The notes beneath the pieces are model-generated. The model searched no databases. It saw nothing but the letters and a program-made list of their open reading frames with translations, and was not told where the DNA came from. This document shows, piece after piece, positions 46,430 through 57,412 of a DNA stretch of 64,000 nucleotides (position 1 is the stretch's first letter; the number at the start of each line of letters is the position of its first letter). Made by a program: the position numbers and the translations under genes. The stretch is from Podocnemis expansa (Eukaryota; Chordata; Testudines; Podocnemididae). The stretch lies in assembly GCA_007922195.1 (NCBI GenBank), contig ML681992.1:43240661-43304660 (forward strand), written 5' to 3'.

Positions 46430-46630
46430 GGAGTCTGTTGCACTTAAAGACTAACATATTTATTTATTGCATGAGCTTTCATGGGAAAAAATCCCACTTT
46501 GCCAGACACTTTGAAGATGAGGGACCTTAAGAATAGGAGGAAATAAATGCAGGGAAGTGTAAGTCATGGGATCACATCACACTGTAACAGCAAATCAAAG
46601 CAGTTGTTAAGATTCAAAAACTGGAGAACA
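46430..46630 (+). mobile_element. Family P copy, long form
   Basis: CAAGCAAGGAGTCTGTTGCAC, TTAAAGACTAACATATTTATT, GGGAAAAAATCCCACTTTG, then TGTAACAGCAAATCAAAGCAG shared with the copy at 1997. The latter gives the 3' part of the family, outside the hairpin. Confidence 0.75.
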
Positions 46631-46774
46631 GCAGACAGAGGAAGATGGGGTCAAATGTAAGAAGGGGCTAACTATTAATTTTTCTCTCATTTAAATCACT
46701 CACTCTATTTTCAATGGTATTTTCATGAGTTGTTCCATTTTCCCTTACAATCATTCCAATACGGTACATAGACT

Positions 46775-46955
46775 CATAGAACTGAAAGGGACCATGAGAG
46801 TCCATCGAGTCCAGTCTTTTGCATTCATGGCAGGACCAAGTACCCCCTCAAAACATCTCTGATAGGTTTTTGTCTAACCCACTCTTAAAACCTTCCAGTG
46901 ATGAGATCCCACAGCCTCCCATCTCAACCTCATTCCTGTAGTCAGTGTATTATTA
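46775..46955 (-). pseudogene. CR1 LINE 3' fragment
   Basis: GACTCATAGAACTGAAAGGGACC, CATCGAGTCCAGTC, AGGACCAAGTACCCCCTC and CTAACCCACTCTTAAAACC, the reverse of a CR1 3' end close to that at 39472. Short and decayed. Confidence 0.75.
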
Positions 46956-47170
46956 TCTCTGATGCTACCTTTTAAAGATATGTCAATGTCTCCTTGTGTT
47001 ATTTTATTTTTAGGGTAAATGAAACCTCCCCTTTTAATATTACTAATTTATCCCTTTGATATTCCTGTCTGATTACATTGACAGACCAGACTTTTCTATC
47101 TCAAATTGATAAACCAGAAATCAATTGAATATGCTAACTTTGAATGTAAAAGTAGTCCTAGGAAGAGGTG

Positions 47171-47175
<5 letters not shown>

Positions 47176-47203
<28 letters not shown>
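47176..47203 (+). repeat. Poly-T run of 28 followed by GCAG
   Basis: A 28-bp T homopolymer, likely the reverse of a retroposed poly-A tail or simple expansion. The adjoining GCAG superficially resembles a splice acceptor. 46960-48985 otherwise contains no supported gene; an A run is at 48368-48384. Confidence 0.85.
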
Positions 47204-48994
47204 GCAGCACTGCATAGATCACTGTGTCTTAGTTCACAGGCATAAAAGCATTTTTTGGAAAAAAATTATTTAGTAGATATTAACAGAAAATGAAAACCAA
47301 CTACCTCATATTTTAGCTAATTTCTTGGTTGACAGTTTTAATGTGCAGCTGTACACTTGTCTTTTATTGCTATTAAGACTTTTATTAATCAGGTTACAAA
47401 TTAGCTACCAAGCCAGTTCTGCTGTACAAAGATTTATGTCACATGTTTTGCCACTATAGTCTAAACATCTCCCTCTATACAGTATATTGAATTGCTGTTT
47501 TCTTTTCTCTTTTTTTTTTTAAATCAGATATTGGATCAGTTTTAGTGGGTATTTAATGTTGCAATCAGCAGGAGCTGTCCTTGAGAATCACAGTGTTTGG
47601 GTTTTATAAAGCATCCTTTTCTGAGAGCGAATCCTCTTCACTTAACCACTTGACACTAGTGCCAAGCCCAAGCACTCAAAAATCATGCATAACACTGTGA
47701 AAAAATCATGACATTTTAAAAATTACAAATACAGGATTCTTTCTATTTTAACTTCTGGTTTTGGAAACGTCAATGGTCGCATTTTCAGGCTGTCTTCTAA
47801 AGCCATGAGAGCTATAAACTCAGCTTGCCTATTTTTTTTTTAAAGGAAGATTTTCAGGTACTTACATGATTGCACTAGCAGTTAGGTGGCTTAAGAAAGA
47901 GGTGAGGATTGTGATGAAAATTGCTGAAAGTGGCAACACTGAATTTATAGCAGGGCAAACAAGCCAGAAATAAAGTTAATGAGCTTGAAGTCTTCCACCA
48001 GTCCCTTTCCCTATTTTAGTCACATAATATGGAATAAACACACAGCCAGAGACAGAAAGAGTATGTGTTCCAGGCCTTCTAATCACTTGGCCAGATAAGT
48101 ATTTCCCGAGGGTGTTTCTTCAACTTTTTCTTCCTATGGAGCACCTCTTTTATGAGAGCAAGGGAATATCCTCAATCCACACTTCATGACTGAGCATAAT
48201 TGCTGGCTTTCTCCCCTACCTTTGGGAATGTGGCCGTTTAAAGAACAGTAGATGTCTGGGGGCCCAAAGGGAGCATCTTAGATCCTTAGAGGACTCATAC
48301 AATTTGTTACAGGGATATAGAGCCTCCCCAGTGCCTTGCTTCGCTCAAACCAATAAATCTACACAGGCAAAAAAAAAAAAAAAAGAACCATCATATACAC
48401 AGGAGCAGCAGAGGACCAATAGAGCGGTCCTGTTTATTTGCATATGCTATTACCACCTTTCTGAGACTACACAGGTCCAAAGAGTATAACAACTGAACAG
48501 CTGCTCTGACTCTTCAATAGTCAGTGGGTGAAGAGCTTCTGGACTCCAAAGTAACGGGGATTTATGATCCCCAAGGGTCTGGCTCATTATCATAAATAGT
48601 TGTACTGTTCCCAATATTAGTATTTATAGAAATCATATCTGTGCTGTTACATGGAACAGTCCTGTGATGGAAGCATCGAACGCATCTGGCCTCCCTGCAA
48701 AGAGTGTAGCATATGCCTCACCTTCAGCCAGCTTCACTGACTACTGTGGAGTGGGGGAGTGCTTGGAGTCAGGCTTTCCCTATTTTCTCTCCTTTTTGCA
48801 TTCCTCTTCTCCACTAATAGGCAGCGTCTCAGAAGCAGATCTATTTCCTCCTGCATGTAGGGTCTTCACCCTAGCCTGCTCTGACAAGTCTGTGAAAAAG
48901 TAGAGTGAAGGCTCCTTAATCCCTTGCCTCTCACTCTCTGTCTGTGTACAAGGCAGTCAAAATCTAGCTGTAAGAGCTCTAGCAATGGATTGGT

Positions 48995-49080
48995 GGGGGG
49001 GGGGGACTCAATATTCCAGATTCTAATCCCAGCTCAGATATTGACACTTTGTGACTGAAGACACATCATGTAACATCTTG
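48995..49080 (+). mobile_element. Possible MIR head fragment
   Basis: After a G run (48995-49005), ACTCAATATTCCAGATTCTAATCCCAGCTCAG resembles the tRNA-like B-box region of MIR, and GTGACTGAAGACACATCATG the following part. Short and diverged. Confidence 0.4.
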
Positions 49081-49089
49081 TCCAGGGCA

Positions 49090-49600
49090 CACTCTTTGCC
49101 AGCTGACTAGCACTCCCTCCTAGCATTCTGGGGATTAGTTTGTGGCCAGCACCACCCCCTCTCATCTGTGGTTTGCCCACTCTCTATCTCTGTTGCCTAT
49201 ATGCAGTCTCTCCCAACCTCAACGTCCTCTTTGTGGTTTGGCCATACAGCAGTGTCGTTGTCCGTGTTCTGCCTTTTGTGGAAGTTCAGCTCCTCTGTAG
49301 TTCTAGGCTGTCCTCTTACTCAGAGATTTAGTGTCATTCACCCACTGTCTCCTCGGTGCCTTGTGCCAGTCAATCCCTCATTGGGACCCAACCTCTTTTC
49401 CTGATCCCAGCCAAAAAGACCCTTCGTTCAGCAGTCTGGGCCATTTTTCTCCTTACTGCTGCTTCCCTTTTTCTTCTGGAGTCTATCAGTTCCCAAAGCC
49501 TCCTTGCTTTTTCCCAGGGAATGCCTGCAGTCTCTATCTACTTTCCTTCTATTGGGGGTGTGTCTGCCTTTCCCCAGCCTGTCACAGGAGGCACATACGT
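49090..49600. other. Pyrimidine-rich stretch with several long non-ATG frames
   Basis: C/T-rich DNA in which three plus frames stay open for 78-109 codons. The amino acid content is poor (S, L, P, F dominate) and no domain is visible. Similar in style to 29180-29830. Possibly an antisense LTR-type repeat, not a gene. 49600-50320 is unassigned. Confidence 0.35.
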
Positions 49601-50326
49601 GCACCCCTAGGGTATGACCAATGTAAATTTCCTGTTTACTTTTGCAATGTAATTGAGTAGTTTGATGCTAAATGTGCCATATGAGGTTCCCTTTGGAATT
49701 TTCTGCCTTGTTGTAATATCATGTTTCCTGCAGCATCAGATATGTGTACAGATGTGAAGCATGTTTCCAGGTATTTTACTTGACTCAGAGCTATCTTTCA
49801 CCGTGGAAGCTGGAGAGGTGCATGACAAAGGCAAATACTCTGGCAGGACAAAGAGAATCACAAAGCAGCATAAAGGATGGGGAGGCCTCCCACCTTTTCT
49901 GAACAGAGATTACTCAGCTGGAAGAAGGAACGGGGGGGGGGGAGACAAACAGAGACGCCTGGAACTGCTATGGGCTTTTTTGCCAGAGATTATCTTGAAA
50001 CATCTACAAGAAGGATTGTGCCCTGCCTAGGGATAGGCAGAGACTGGCTGCTAAACCATCATTTAGCCAGATCTTGTAAATAATCTTGGACAGTAACGTT
50101 TGTTAGCATGTGTCTTATATCTTTTGTTTGCCTGTGGTAACTCCTGACTCCTTTATTAATTGATTGTGCATTGATTTTCTAGATATTCACTTATAATTAT
50201 GTTCTAATCAACAAACTAGTATTTGTTTCAGCTAAAGATGTGTTCACTTTAGAAGATGTGAACAAGTGAAGATTGGCATGCCCATTTCTTTGATAAATGG
50301 GCAGACACCTGTCTATGGGTATGTCT

Positions 50327-50743
50327 GCACTGGAAGCTCAGTTAAATCAGCATAACAAGGTCAACTTAAAGTTGACCTTGTTAAGTTGACAGAGTGCCCA
50401 CATTCTAAACTCCTGTACACTGCCCATGTCCACACTGGCAGCTGCTAGGTCGACTTAATGCTGAAATTGACCTTATTAAGTCGACTTAAGCCAGTGTAGA
50501 TGGGGCATAGCCCTGACGTTGACTTAATAAGGTTGACTTAAGTGCTCTGCCCCATCAACACTGGCTTAAGGCGACTTAATAAGGTCAACTTAAGCATTCA
50601 AGTTGACCTTCCAAGGTGGTGTTATTAAGTCAACTTAAGGAAACACTTATGTCAACTTAATAAATTCCAAATGTGGATAGAGCTCGCCTTAGGTCGACTT
50701 AAGGAAGATTAAGTAGATCTAAGGCTCCAGTGCAGACATACGC
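50327..50743. mobile_element. MITE with GTCGACTTAA-type arms
   Basis: The ends GGGTATGTCTGCACTGG and CCAGTGCAGACATACGC belong to the shared terminal family, but the interior repeats AAGTTGACCTTGTTAAG, AGTCGACTTAAG and TTGACTTAATAAGG in alternating orientation. No GC-rich core is present. The flanking triplets TAT and TGA do not match, so no target duplication could be read. Confidence 0.82.
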
Positions 50744-50929
50744 TGAGTCTACAGTGATTGGGGAAGGTTCCCAATCCCTGTAGGGTGGAAGTTCCCAGTC
50801 TGGTATCTTGGGGCTGGGGTTGCTTGCTTAGGGACCACCCCCTGAGTAGCCAGAGTGTGCACATCCACTACTTGGAACCAATTACACACAGGAGGGTGGT
50901 ATGAACTGATTTAGGAATGAGCAGTCACC

Positions 50930-51175
50930 TGGCATAGTGGGGTAAGTCAGGGCTCACGAGTGGAGATCAGGGGTCACAGCAGCACACCAGACCAGATTCT
51001 AGGAAGAGAATGTCACATGGCCCTCCTTTCTGTTCCTGGGCTTTATAGTGACTGCTTATTGCTGCCCAGCTGAGCCTCCTTAATTAGCTGCCTAATGGGT
51101 TAATTGGACCGTCTGGCCTGCCTTAATCCCTGCAAGGTGAGTGTCGTGTAACTGCCTCACACATCTATAAAACAC
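50930..51175 (-). repeat. Possible LTR-like fragment, antisense
   Basis: On the minus strand CACTATAAAGCCCAGG (about 51046) looks like a TATA region next to GCAGTTACACGACAC and ATTAACCCATTAGGC words. The plus strand has CTCCTTAATTAGC. Suggestive of an old LTR but without defined ends. Confidence 0.25.
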
Positions 51176-51342
51176 AGATAGTAATTCTTACCTATCTCAG
51201 CAAGGAACTGAATTAGTTAATTCCCACAAAATATTATTATGGTGACTCATTTCATACCTTAAAACATTAGTGGGAGGGGGAGGTGGCTGAAGCCTTTGAA
51301 AATGAAATGTTCTGTATAAATGGTAAATCTTATTATCTATAA

Positions 51343-51530
51343 CAGTGTTATAGCTGTACTGGTTGTAGGATCAGAGACACACAAGATAGGAGAGGTAACA
51401 AATTATATTGGACCAACTTCTGCTGGTGGAAGGTACAAGTTTACGACTTTCACAAAGCTCCTTGGGTCTGGAGAAAGTAACCAGAGTGTCTGAGTTAAAA
51501 TGCAAGATGGGACAGATTAAGTATCACTAG
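51343..51530 (+). repeat. Copy of repeat family Q
   Basis: GTTATAGCTGTACTGGTTGTAGG, AGACACACAAGATAGGAGAGG, TAACAAATTATATTGGACC, AACTTCTGCTGGTGGAAGG and AAGTTTACGACTTTCACAAAG in order. The 16286 copy shares the TTTTATTATACCAA and GTTGACAAAAGAG equivalents. A dispersed sauropsid-type repeat of unknown class. A C run lies downstream at 51608-51622. Confidence 0.65.
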
Positions 51531-52059
51531 GTCTTGACTGCAAGGCACCCATTACTACACGCTCTACATAACACAAACTGGCTCTTCTTCAGTTTAACTT
51601 TTTAGTTCCCCCCCCCCCCCCCATCAGCTACCCAGCCAATCTTCTTAACCCTTTCTCTTAGTCTCCTGGCTTCACAGGTGTTTGCAACAATTGGAGCATT
51701 AAAGGAATCTATCTGCCAGCATTTAACAGCTCTGTAGTTTAACACTGCACAGAGCAGGTCCAGTTGATGTTACCATTTAGAGGCCAGGAGCTGCTAGCTG
51801 TCTGTCTGTGGTGGCCACCCTTGGCTGCTGCACGCAGTGGACCTGCACCAGACATAGTGGAGCAGTGGGACACATAGAAAGAAGCATTTATAGACAAGGC
51901 CTTGGTGAGCCAAGAGAAGACACTCTAATCTGTAACTTTCTAAAAATATGCATGTTACGTACTATACCCAGATTCACTGTTGGTGTAATACCAGTGAAAT
52001 CAATGGATTCAAACACAAGGAACAAACTGGTATCAAGAGAACCAAACCAAACAGGAATT

Positions 52060-52150
52060 AATTCAGGGAAGTTCTATGGCTTGTGTAATACAGCAGTTCA
52101 GACTAGATCACAATGATGCCTTCCGGCCTTTAATAGTTTCATAGATTATA
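52060..52150 (+). mobile_element. CR1 LINE 3' terminal fragment
   Basis: CAGTTCAGACTAGATCACAATG, ATGCCTTCCGGCC and TTTAATAGTTTCATAGATTAT resemble a CR1 3' end of the 'GGTCAGACTAGATGATCAC' kind. No coding sequence left. Confidence 0.6.
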
Positions 52151-52459
52151 TCAGTCCCCATCCATGTAAACTGTGGTGGAGAGGTCTAATTTAAATTCAA
52201 AATGCTTTCTAGTGCATCATCACCCACAACAGGCAGTGTCTGAATATCCCAACAACAATATAAGTGACACAAGCCTCCCAGCTCCACGGACGTCCCTTGT
52301 AGAAATCACCTGGATTTCAAAGCACCCATGTAAAGCTCATGTCCTTTAGGATAATGACAGCTTCCTCAAGACCCCAGCTTCCCTTGCATCCCTGTCCAGG
52401 GCACAGCCAAGGTGTCTGGGATGTTTATAGCAGATGTACATAGGAGTTAACCTGGACTG

Positions 52460-52602
52460 GGTCAGGATTTCAAGAGGGGTGTCCGTGTTAGTCCGTATAC
52501 AGCAAAAACAACAAGAGTCCTGTGGCACCCTGAAGACTAACAAATTTCTTCGGGCATAAGTTTTTGTGGGCTCCAACCCCCTTTCTCAGATGCAGGCCAG
52601 GA
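52460..52602 (+). mobile_element. Family P relative, divergent subfamily
   Basis: GGGGTGTCCGTGTTAGTCCG, TATACAGCAAAAACAACAAG, AGTCCTGTGGCACCCTGAAG, ACTAACAAATTTCTTCGGGC and GTTTTTGTGGGCTCC, followed by TCTCAGATGCAGGCC. It shares the GTCCTGTGGCAC and ACTAACAAATTT core but differs in the hairpin. It shows the family has more than one lineage. 52605-53880 is unassigned. Confidence 0.75.
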
Positions 52603-53884
52603 CTGATTTAACAACTGCCAGGAGCCCAACAAAGCCAAGGTTGAGGGACTTTTGCAGGGTCAGAGGAAGGAGGGCATAAGGCCATTGAGCTAACTAATGA
52701 AACTATGGAATTAGGAAATGAGTAGGTGGATAAACAAGACCTAAGACCTGGAATGCTTACTAAATCCCTGTATTGCATTGGACTGGTGCTATTCAGCTGA
52801 TGAATAATTGGAAGATTGATGTGAACCTATTCTATTAATCTCATACATAATTTTGAATTTTTTAAATATACCAGCACAAAATCTTTCCATTACCATTAAA
52901 AAACATTCCCAGATTCCTCTGACAAATACCTCCGAGACCAAAACTGTCTGCTCAGTATTGTACCCTCGTGGGCACTTACATAGTTTCTGAGATGTGATGC
53001 TCACTGTTGTTTATAGTACTCCAGGTGCCTTCTAACTACTTTATATACAATAACACTATCTTCTTTGATTTATATTGCATTTCTCTGGCAATTCTCTTCT
53101 TCAGTACAGAAGCACAGTGGGTTAAAGGCTATGGGGAATTTCTCTAATAACAACTCCCAAATTTATTTCAAACTCCTAGTGATGTGCCACAGTGCCTCTC
53201 TATTTGTTACCTCATTAGATTCTGTGCCAGAATTTGTCTCTACCTTTTACATTTGTCTCTCAGAAAAAGGCATCTACACGATTTATGTCCATATGTGTAA
53301 TTTTACCTTTTTTTTTTTATTTTGGTAATTTTTCCCTTCTTTAGTATCACATAGAGACCCAAAAATTCTATTCTCTAGTCTATAGCATTAGGCAAACCAT
53401 TACAGAAACAATAGAAAGCTGAGGTGAACACATCGATCCTTCAGTTCATTTATAGTTTCTAGTTTCAATAAATCTGTCCCTTCTTTTCCTATAGATGACT
53501 TTCATTTTGGTGAGCAAATTATTCTTCTTTGGAGACTTAGATGTCACAAGAATTCCTTTTGTTCTTGTACTTGGTTATATTTTTCTTTCCAGCAAATATT
53601 TTCCCTGCATCAGGGCAAAGGCAATAGGTACATGGTAACCATCAATATGTACTTTAGAAAATACAGTGGCTAGTAACTGATATTGGGACCAGGTTTGGCC
53701 AGCCATGTATCTGAATGCACCTTTCATTGGCAATTAAGATATTTTTAATATATTATGCTCTTATAATGCGCTAAGATATTAATTAGATTGGGTTGAACTA
53801 ATTTGCATAACTAGTGGTCTGTGAAGTAAACAAAGTGTAGTCATGAGCAGCTGTTCCTCTTCTCTGATGACCACTGTTATGGAC

Positions 53885-54120
53885 GAGGGTGTTGGCATCA
53901 GGTCTAGTGGGCAGAGAAAGCATACAGGATGGGAAATGAAGCCAAGGCTCAGCACCACAGTCAAGTGGCAGTTACCATGGCCAGGAGTCAAGCAAGAACC
54001 CAAGAATCAAAGCTGAGTGTCAGAGCAAAAGTCGGATGCCAAATGCCGGAGTCAGGATCACACACTGGAGTCAGAACCAAGATTGGTGACTGTGGACTGG
54101 AAGTGAGGTATAAGGACAGG
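53885..54120. repeat. Low-complexity 'AGTCAG' rich stretch
   Basis: Words such as GCCAAGGCTCAG, GGAGTCAAGC, GAGTCAGGATC and GAGTCAGAACC recur irregularly. It produces a 138-codon open frame (53929-54345) that is not protein-like until it enters the LINE at 54225. A decayed minisatellite is likely. Confidence 0.4.
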
Positions 54121-54224
54121 AGTAGCTTCTCAGCCCACCCAGTTTCAGTAGCCATTAGGCTGAAAACAGGATGTGACTGTGTAGGTACTTCCAGGCCTAG
54201 GTTCGATATCCAGGACATCATGAC

Positions 54225-55130
54225 TCTCACTTGTAGGGTTCCACAAGGATCTATGCTCTCTTCTAACCCATCTTGCTTACATAAGATCACTAGGAGAGAT
54301 TGCAAAATGCTATGGGCTCAGATACCAAAGACACTAATGCCATAATGCCTCTAAGAGATCATCTTCTGTATGAAGAGCAGATGGGTCAAGCTGAATCCAG
54401 GCAAGACTAAAATGTTGCTGGTTGGAAAAGGGCAATTCTTCAAGAACTGGTCAAGGTATTGTATACACCTTCCATCAAAAGTAGCTTATTCAATGTGATA
54501 CGAAATGTTAGGATCCTGTTTAACTTTTCACTAAGCTTGGATGATCACATAGCATTGGTGTTTAACCATGTTTTCTTTAACTTCCGGCTCTCTAGGAAAC
54601 TACATTCATTCTTCTTGGATGAGGACCTGAACAGAGGTGATCCATACGTTGGTCATGTTTGAGCTCAATTACTGAATATTGAATCCTGCTCTGTAGTTTA
54701 AGCTGCTATGAGTGGAGTAGTCACCTTCCCAACTCCTTTCACCAGCTCCCAATAAGGCTGTAATGCTAGTTTAAGGCTATGTCTACACTTGTACTTTAAA
54801 TCGAAATAATGATGATTAAATCCATTTAAAAAGTAGTTCATGGCCACACTAGCTTTCCTTAGATCAAACTAAGGACCTCTCTCAGTCTGAAATAAGAAAG
54901 GTTATAACAAAATGGTAAAACCTGCCTTAAAAGTGAAACAAGCTACATTTAAGACTGATTTTCGATCTGTGAACCACCATGGAAGCTGAGCATCTCTGGA
55001 CAGATCACAAAGCCAGGGAAAGTGTGAGAGAGCTAGAGACAAAGCATTCTCAATTGAAGGAACGTGGCTATGGAACAAACTTCCGAAGGAGATAAGCTAA
55101 ATGCAATCTGGCTATCTTTAGGAAATAGAA
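54225..55130 (+). pseudogene. L2-type LINE reverse transcriptase remnant, split by a MITE fragment
   Basis: Decayed pieces occur in LINE order: RVPQGSML (about 54235), KLNPGKTKMLLVGKGQF (about 54390-54440), then VRILFNFSLSLDDHIALV and FFNFRLSRKLHSFFL (54500-54620), typical of the segment after the catalytic box in L2 elements. Downstream of a MITE piece, HSQLKERGYGTNF and its neighbouring frame (FSIEGTWLWNKLPKEI, about 55045-55100) match the conserved L2 C-terminus. Many stops and frame changes, so inactive and old. Confidence 0.75.
54775..54955. mobile_element. Truncated MITE fragment inside the L2 copy
   Basis: The left end GGCTATGTCTACACTTG is followed by TTTAAATCGAAATAATG and ATTAAATCCATTTAA, the AATCGATT-type arm. 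The right end is missing; similarity fades into L2 sequence near 54955. The left flank is TTTAA. Confidence 0.6.
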
Positions 55131-55264
55131 CAAACCCTTTCTCCCAAAAAGACCTTTCCATTGTCAGAGTGACACTAACAAGAATAATAATCCCTGCTGG
55201 ACAAAAAACGTTAACTGCCCCCAAAACCCAAAAGAAAAACCCTACCACAGGCAGAGGTTTTACT

Positions 55265-56299
55265 GAAGACAGAGATAAGTGACACGGATTCTATGAACTT
55301 CAGTCTTCCTGCTGACATTTATGTGGAAGGTGCTCAGACACTGCAGTGATGGAGGGGATAGATGCGGTTTAAAAACCCTCACATCAATAGAGGAGAGAGT
55401 TGTTTCAGAGTTAGATGTTGAAACTTCACTCCATGATCTGCAAGTCCCTGCCCCCGGCACGGTTCTGGCCCCACCTCTGGCACCTGCTGAGGGTTCAGGA
55501 GGGAGGAGGGGCTGGCAGGGGGCCAGCAAATGTTGCCAATCCCTAAACTACACTGTTCCACATAGCAGTACATTTCTACTGAGTGCCTGATTCTGCACCC
55601 ACTAAAGCCAATGGGAATTTTGCTATTAACTCTATATTTGAATTATAATAGTGTCTAAAGTAAAGACTCCAATGAAGATCAGGAGTAGTAGCCACCGTGC
55701 ATACATAGAATAAGAGAATGCTACTCCAAGGAGCTGAAAATCTAGAAAATGTGTTGGTATCCCTATTTTACAGTAGGGTTTTCCTGGACATGTTTTCCTT
55801 TTCAGATCCAAGCAATGCCAGAGCTGGATCCTAATGGGGAGCAGAGGTGGCCAAGCAGCTGCCTGAATAGGAACAGCAGAGCAGAGGTTTTGAACAGCAA
55901 CAGGAGCTCAACTTACTGACTCGTGACTAGTCTCTGAAAAGGAGGACACGTCCAGGAAAAAACAGATGTATGGTAACCCTGTTTTACAGGGGAGGAACTA
56001 TAACTCAGTGACTTGGCCAAGAACATGTCTATGGCAGAACTGAAGACTGAACCCAACACACCTAAAGCACAGACTAAAGGACCTTAAAAACAAGACTACC
56101 TCTCTTCTCAATGTTCCCCTAATTTTAATTGTTTTCCATATACCTATACACCTGTTTTGCTGATAGTGAAATATATCAAATGTGTTATTTGGCATACAAG
56201 ATGCTCTTACTGCTACTCAGTCACTTAGGTTCAATTGGTTTGGTAGGCACAACACCGGGAGACATGGGAGGTGATAAAAGCAGACTACCTTCATTACAA

Positions 56300-56335
<36 letters not shown>

Positions 56336-56480
56336 AAAGAAAAGCAGGAAAGACCAATGCTTATACCCCTTCAGGAGACAAGAACCCCAGCTAAACGACT
56401 GTGGGAAAAGAGCACAAAAAGCAGCATCTCGTGGCCGCAGATGCAGCAGCTACCCCAATGATGAAGTTCCAAAGAAGGGG
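55265..56480. other. Mostly unassigned; MIR antisense piece at 55975-56090 and (CA)n at 56302-56331
   Basis: CCTGTTTTACAGGGGAGG, CTCAGTGACTTGGCCAAG and ACTGAACCCAACACACC are an antisense MIR. (CA)14-15 at 56302-56331 is a clean microsatellite. No gene; the 89-codon frame at 55321-55590 has no recognisable domain. Confidence 0.5.
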
Positions 56481-56496
56481 AGCCTAAGCACTAGCT

Positions 56497-57404
56497 CAAG
56501 AGTTGGCAACCTTTTCCAACCCCCATGCCAGCCCTGCCCACCACACCGTCAGTGGGTTCTAGGGGTGACACCAAAAAGGGGTGGGGCCAGACCTCCAGTT
56601 CAGGGCCAGGGCTGGCACCCACCCCCCGCAGTGGCAGGCAGCCTCTGGGGGTCTGGGTCAGGGCCGCTGGCAGCGGTAGGCAGGACTGTCCCTAAGGGGG
56701 TGCGGGAGCCTGGGCGAACTGCCCTTTTCAGGGTCCCTGCTCAGCCCACCCCCTGGCAGTGGGGTTGAGGCTGGCTGGCCCAGGGAAGGGGCAAGCCACT
56801 TTGCCCCTGCACTAGCTGTCCCATGACGGGGCCAGGCTCAGTGCTCCTGGTCTCCCCCTCCCGCCACATGCGCTGCTTTCAGCTCTGTGCCAGAGCGGCA
56901 GGGAGAAGGTGGGAGGCAGTGCGACTGGGTCAGGGGGTAGCCATATGGGTCCTGTGCTGCCTCCCTCCCCATCCCCACTGCTCCAGCACAGAGTCGAAAG
57001 CAGTGCACATGGTGGGAGTGGGGGAGACCGGTAGCGCTGAGCCAGGCGCTGCTTTTGGCTAGCTAAGCCGGTCCCCAGCATGGGAGAGGCAGCAGTGCGA
57101 GCCACATACTGCCCTGCTTGACAAGACAGCATTGGACACCCAAAATTGCAGGGCCCAGGGCGATCACCCCCTTGCACCCACCAGGGATGGCCCTGCCCGG
57201 CAGGCGGTCTCCGGGGGTCGGGTTGGGGATGGCACCCACCCCTGGCAGTGGCAGCTCCCAACTGGCCAACCCGCCCCACTCCCCTCTAGCCCTGCCCAGT
57301 GGGGGCAGGACCAGTGGGGGGAGGGGCCTGAGCAGCACCAAGTGCTGCTCAGGCTCAGGCTCCATGCCATTTTTGGCATGAGTGCCAGGGGTTGCCAACC
57401 CCTG
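56497..57404. mobile_element. Non-autonomous hAT, 908 bp, 8-bp target duplication
   Basis: The left end CAAGAGTTGGCAACCTTTT and right end GGGGTTGCCAACCCCTG are inverted repeats of the CAGGGGTTGGCAACC type. Inward, CCCATGCCAG pairs with GGCATGAGTG. CACTAGCT (56489-56496) and CACTAGTT (57405-57412) match in 7 of 8 bases. The interior is GC-rich with repeated words (GGGATGGCACCCACCC and relatives near 56610 and 57225) and overlapping open frames on both strands, none like a transposase. Confidence 0.9.
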
Positions 57405-57412
57405 CACTAGTT

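Noticed and set aside
47176..47210. T28 followed by GCAG as a splice acceptor
   Set aside because: No open frame of protein character follows; a homopolymer run is the simpler reading.
53929..54345. 138-codon plus-strand frame
   Set aside because: It runs from AGTCAG-rich low-complexity DNA into an L2 remnant; not a coherent protein.
56812..57410. Frames of 155, 114 and 92 codons near 57 kb
   Set aside because: They lie inside the hAT element 56497-57404, overlap on both strands and contain no transposase motif.
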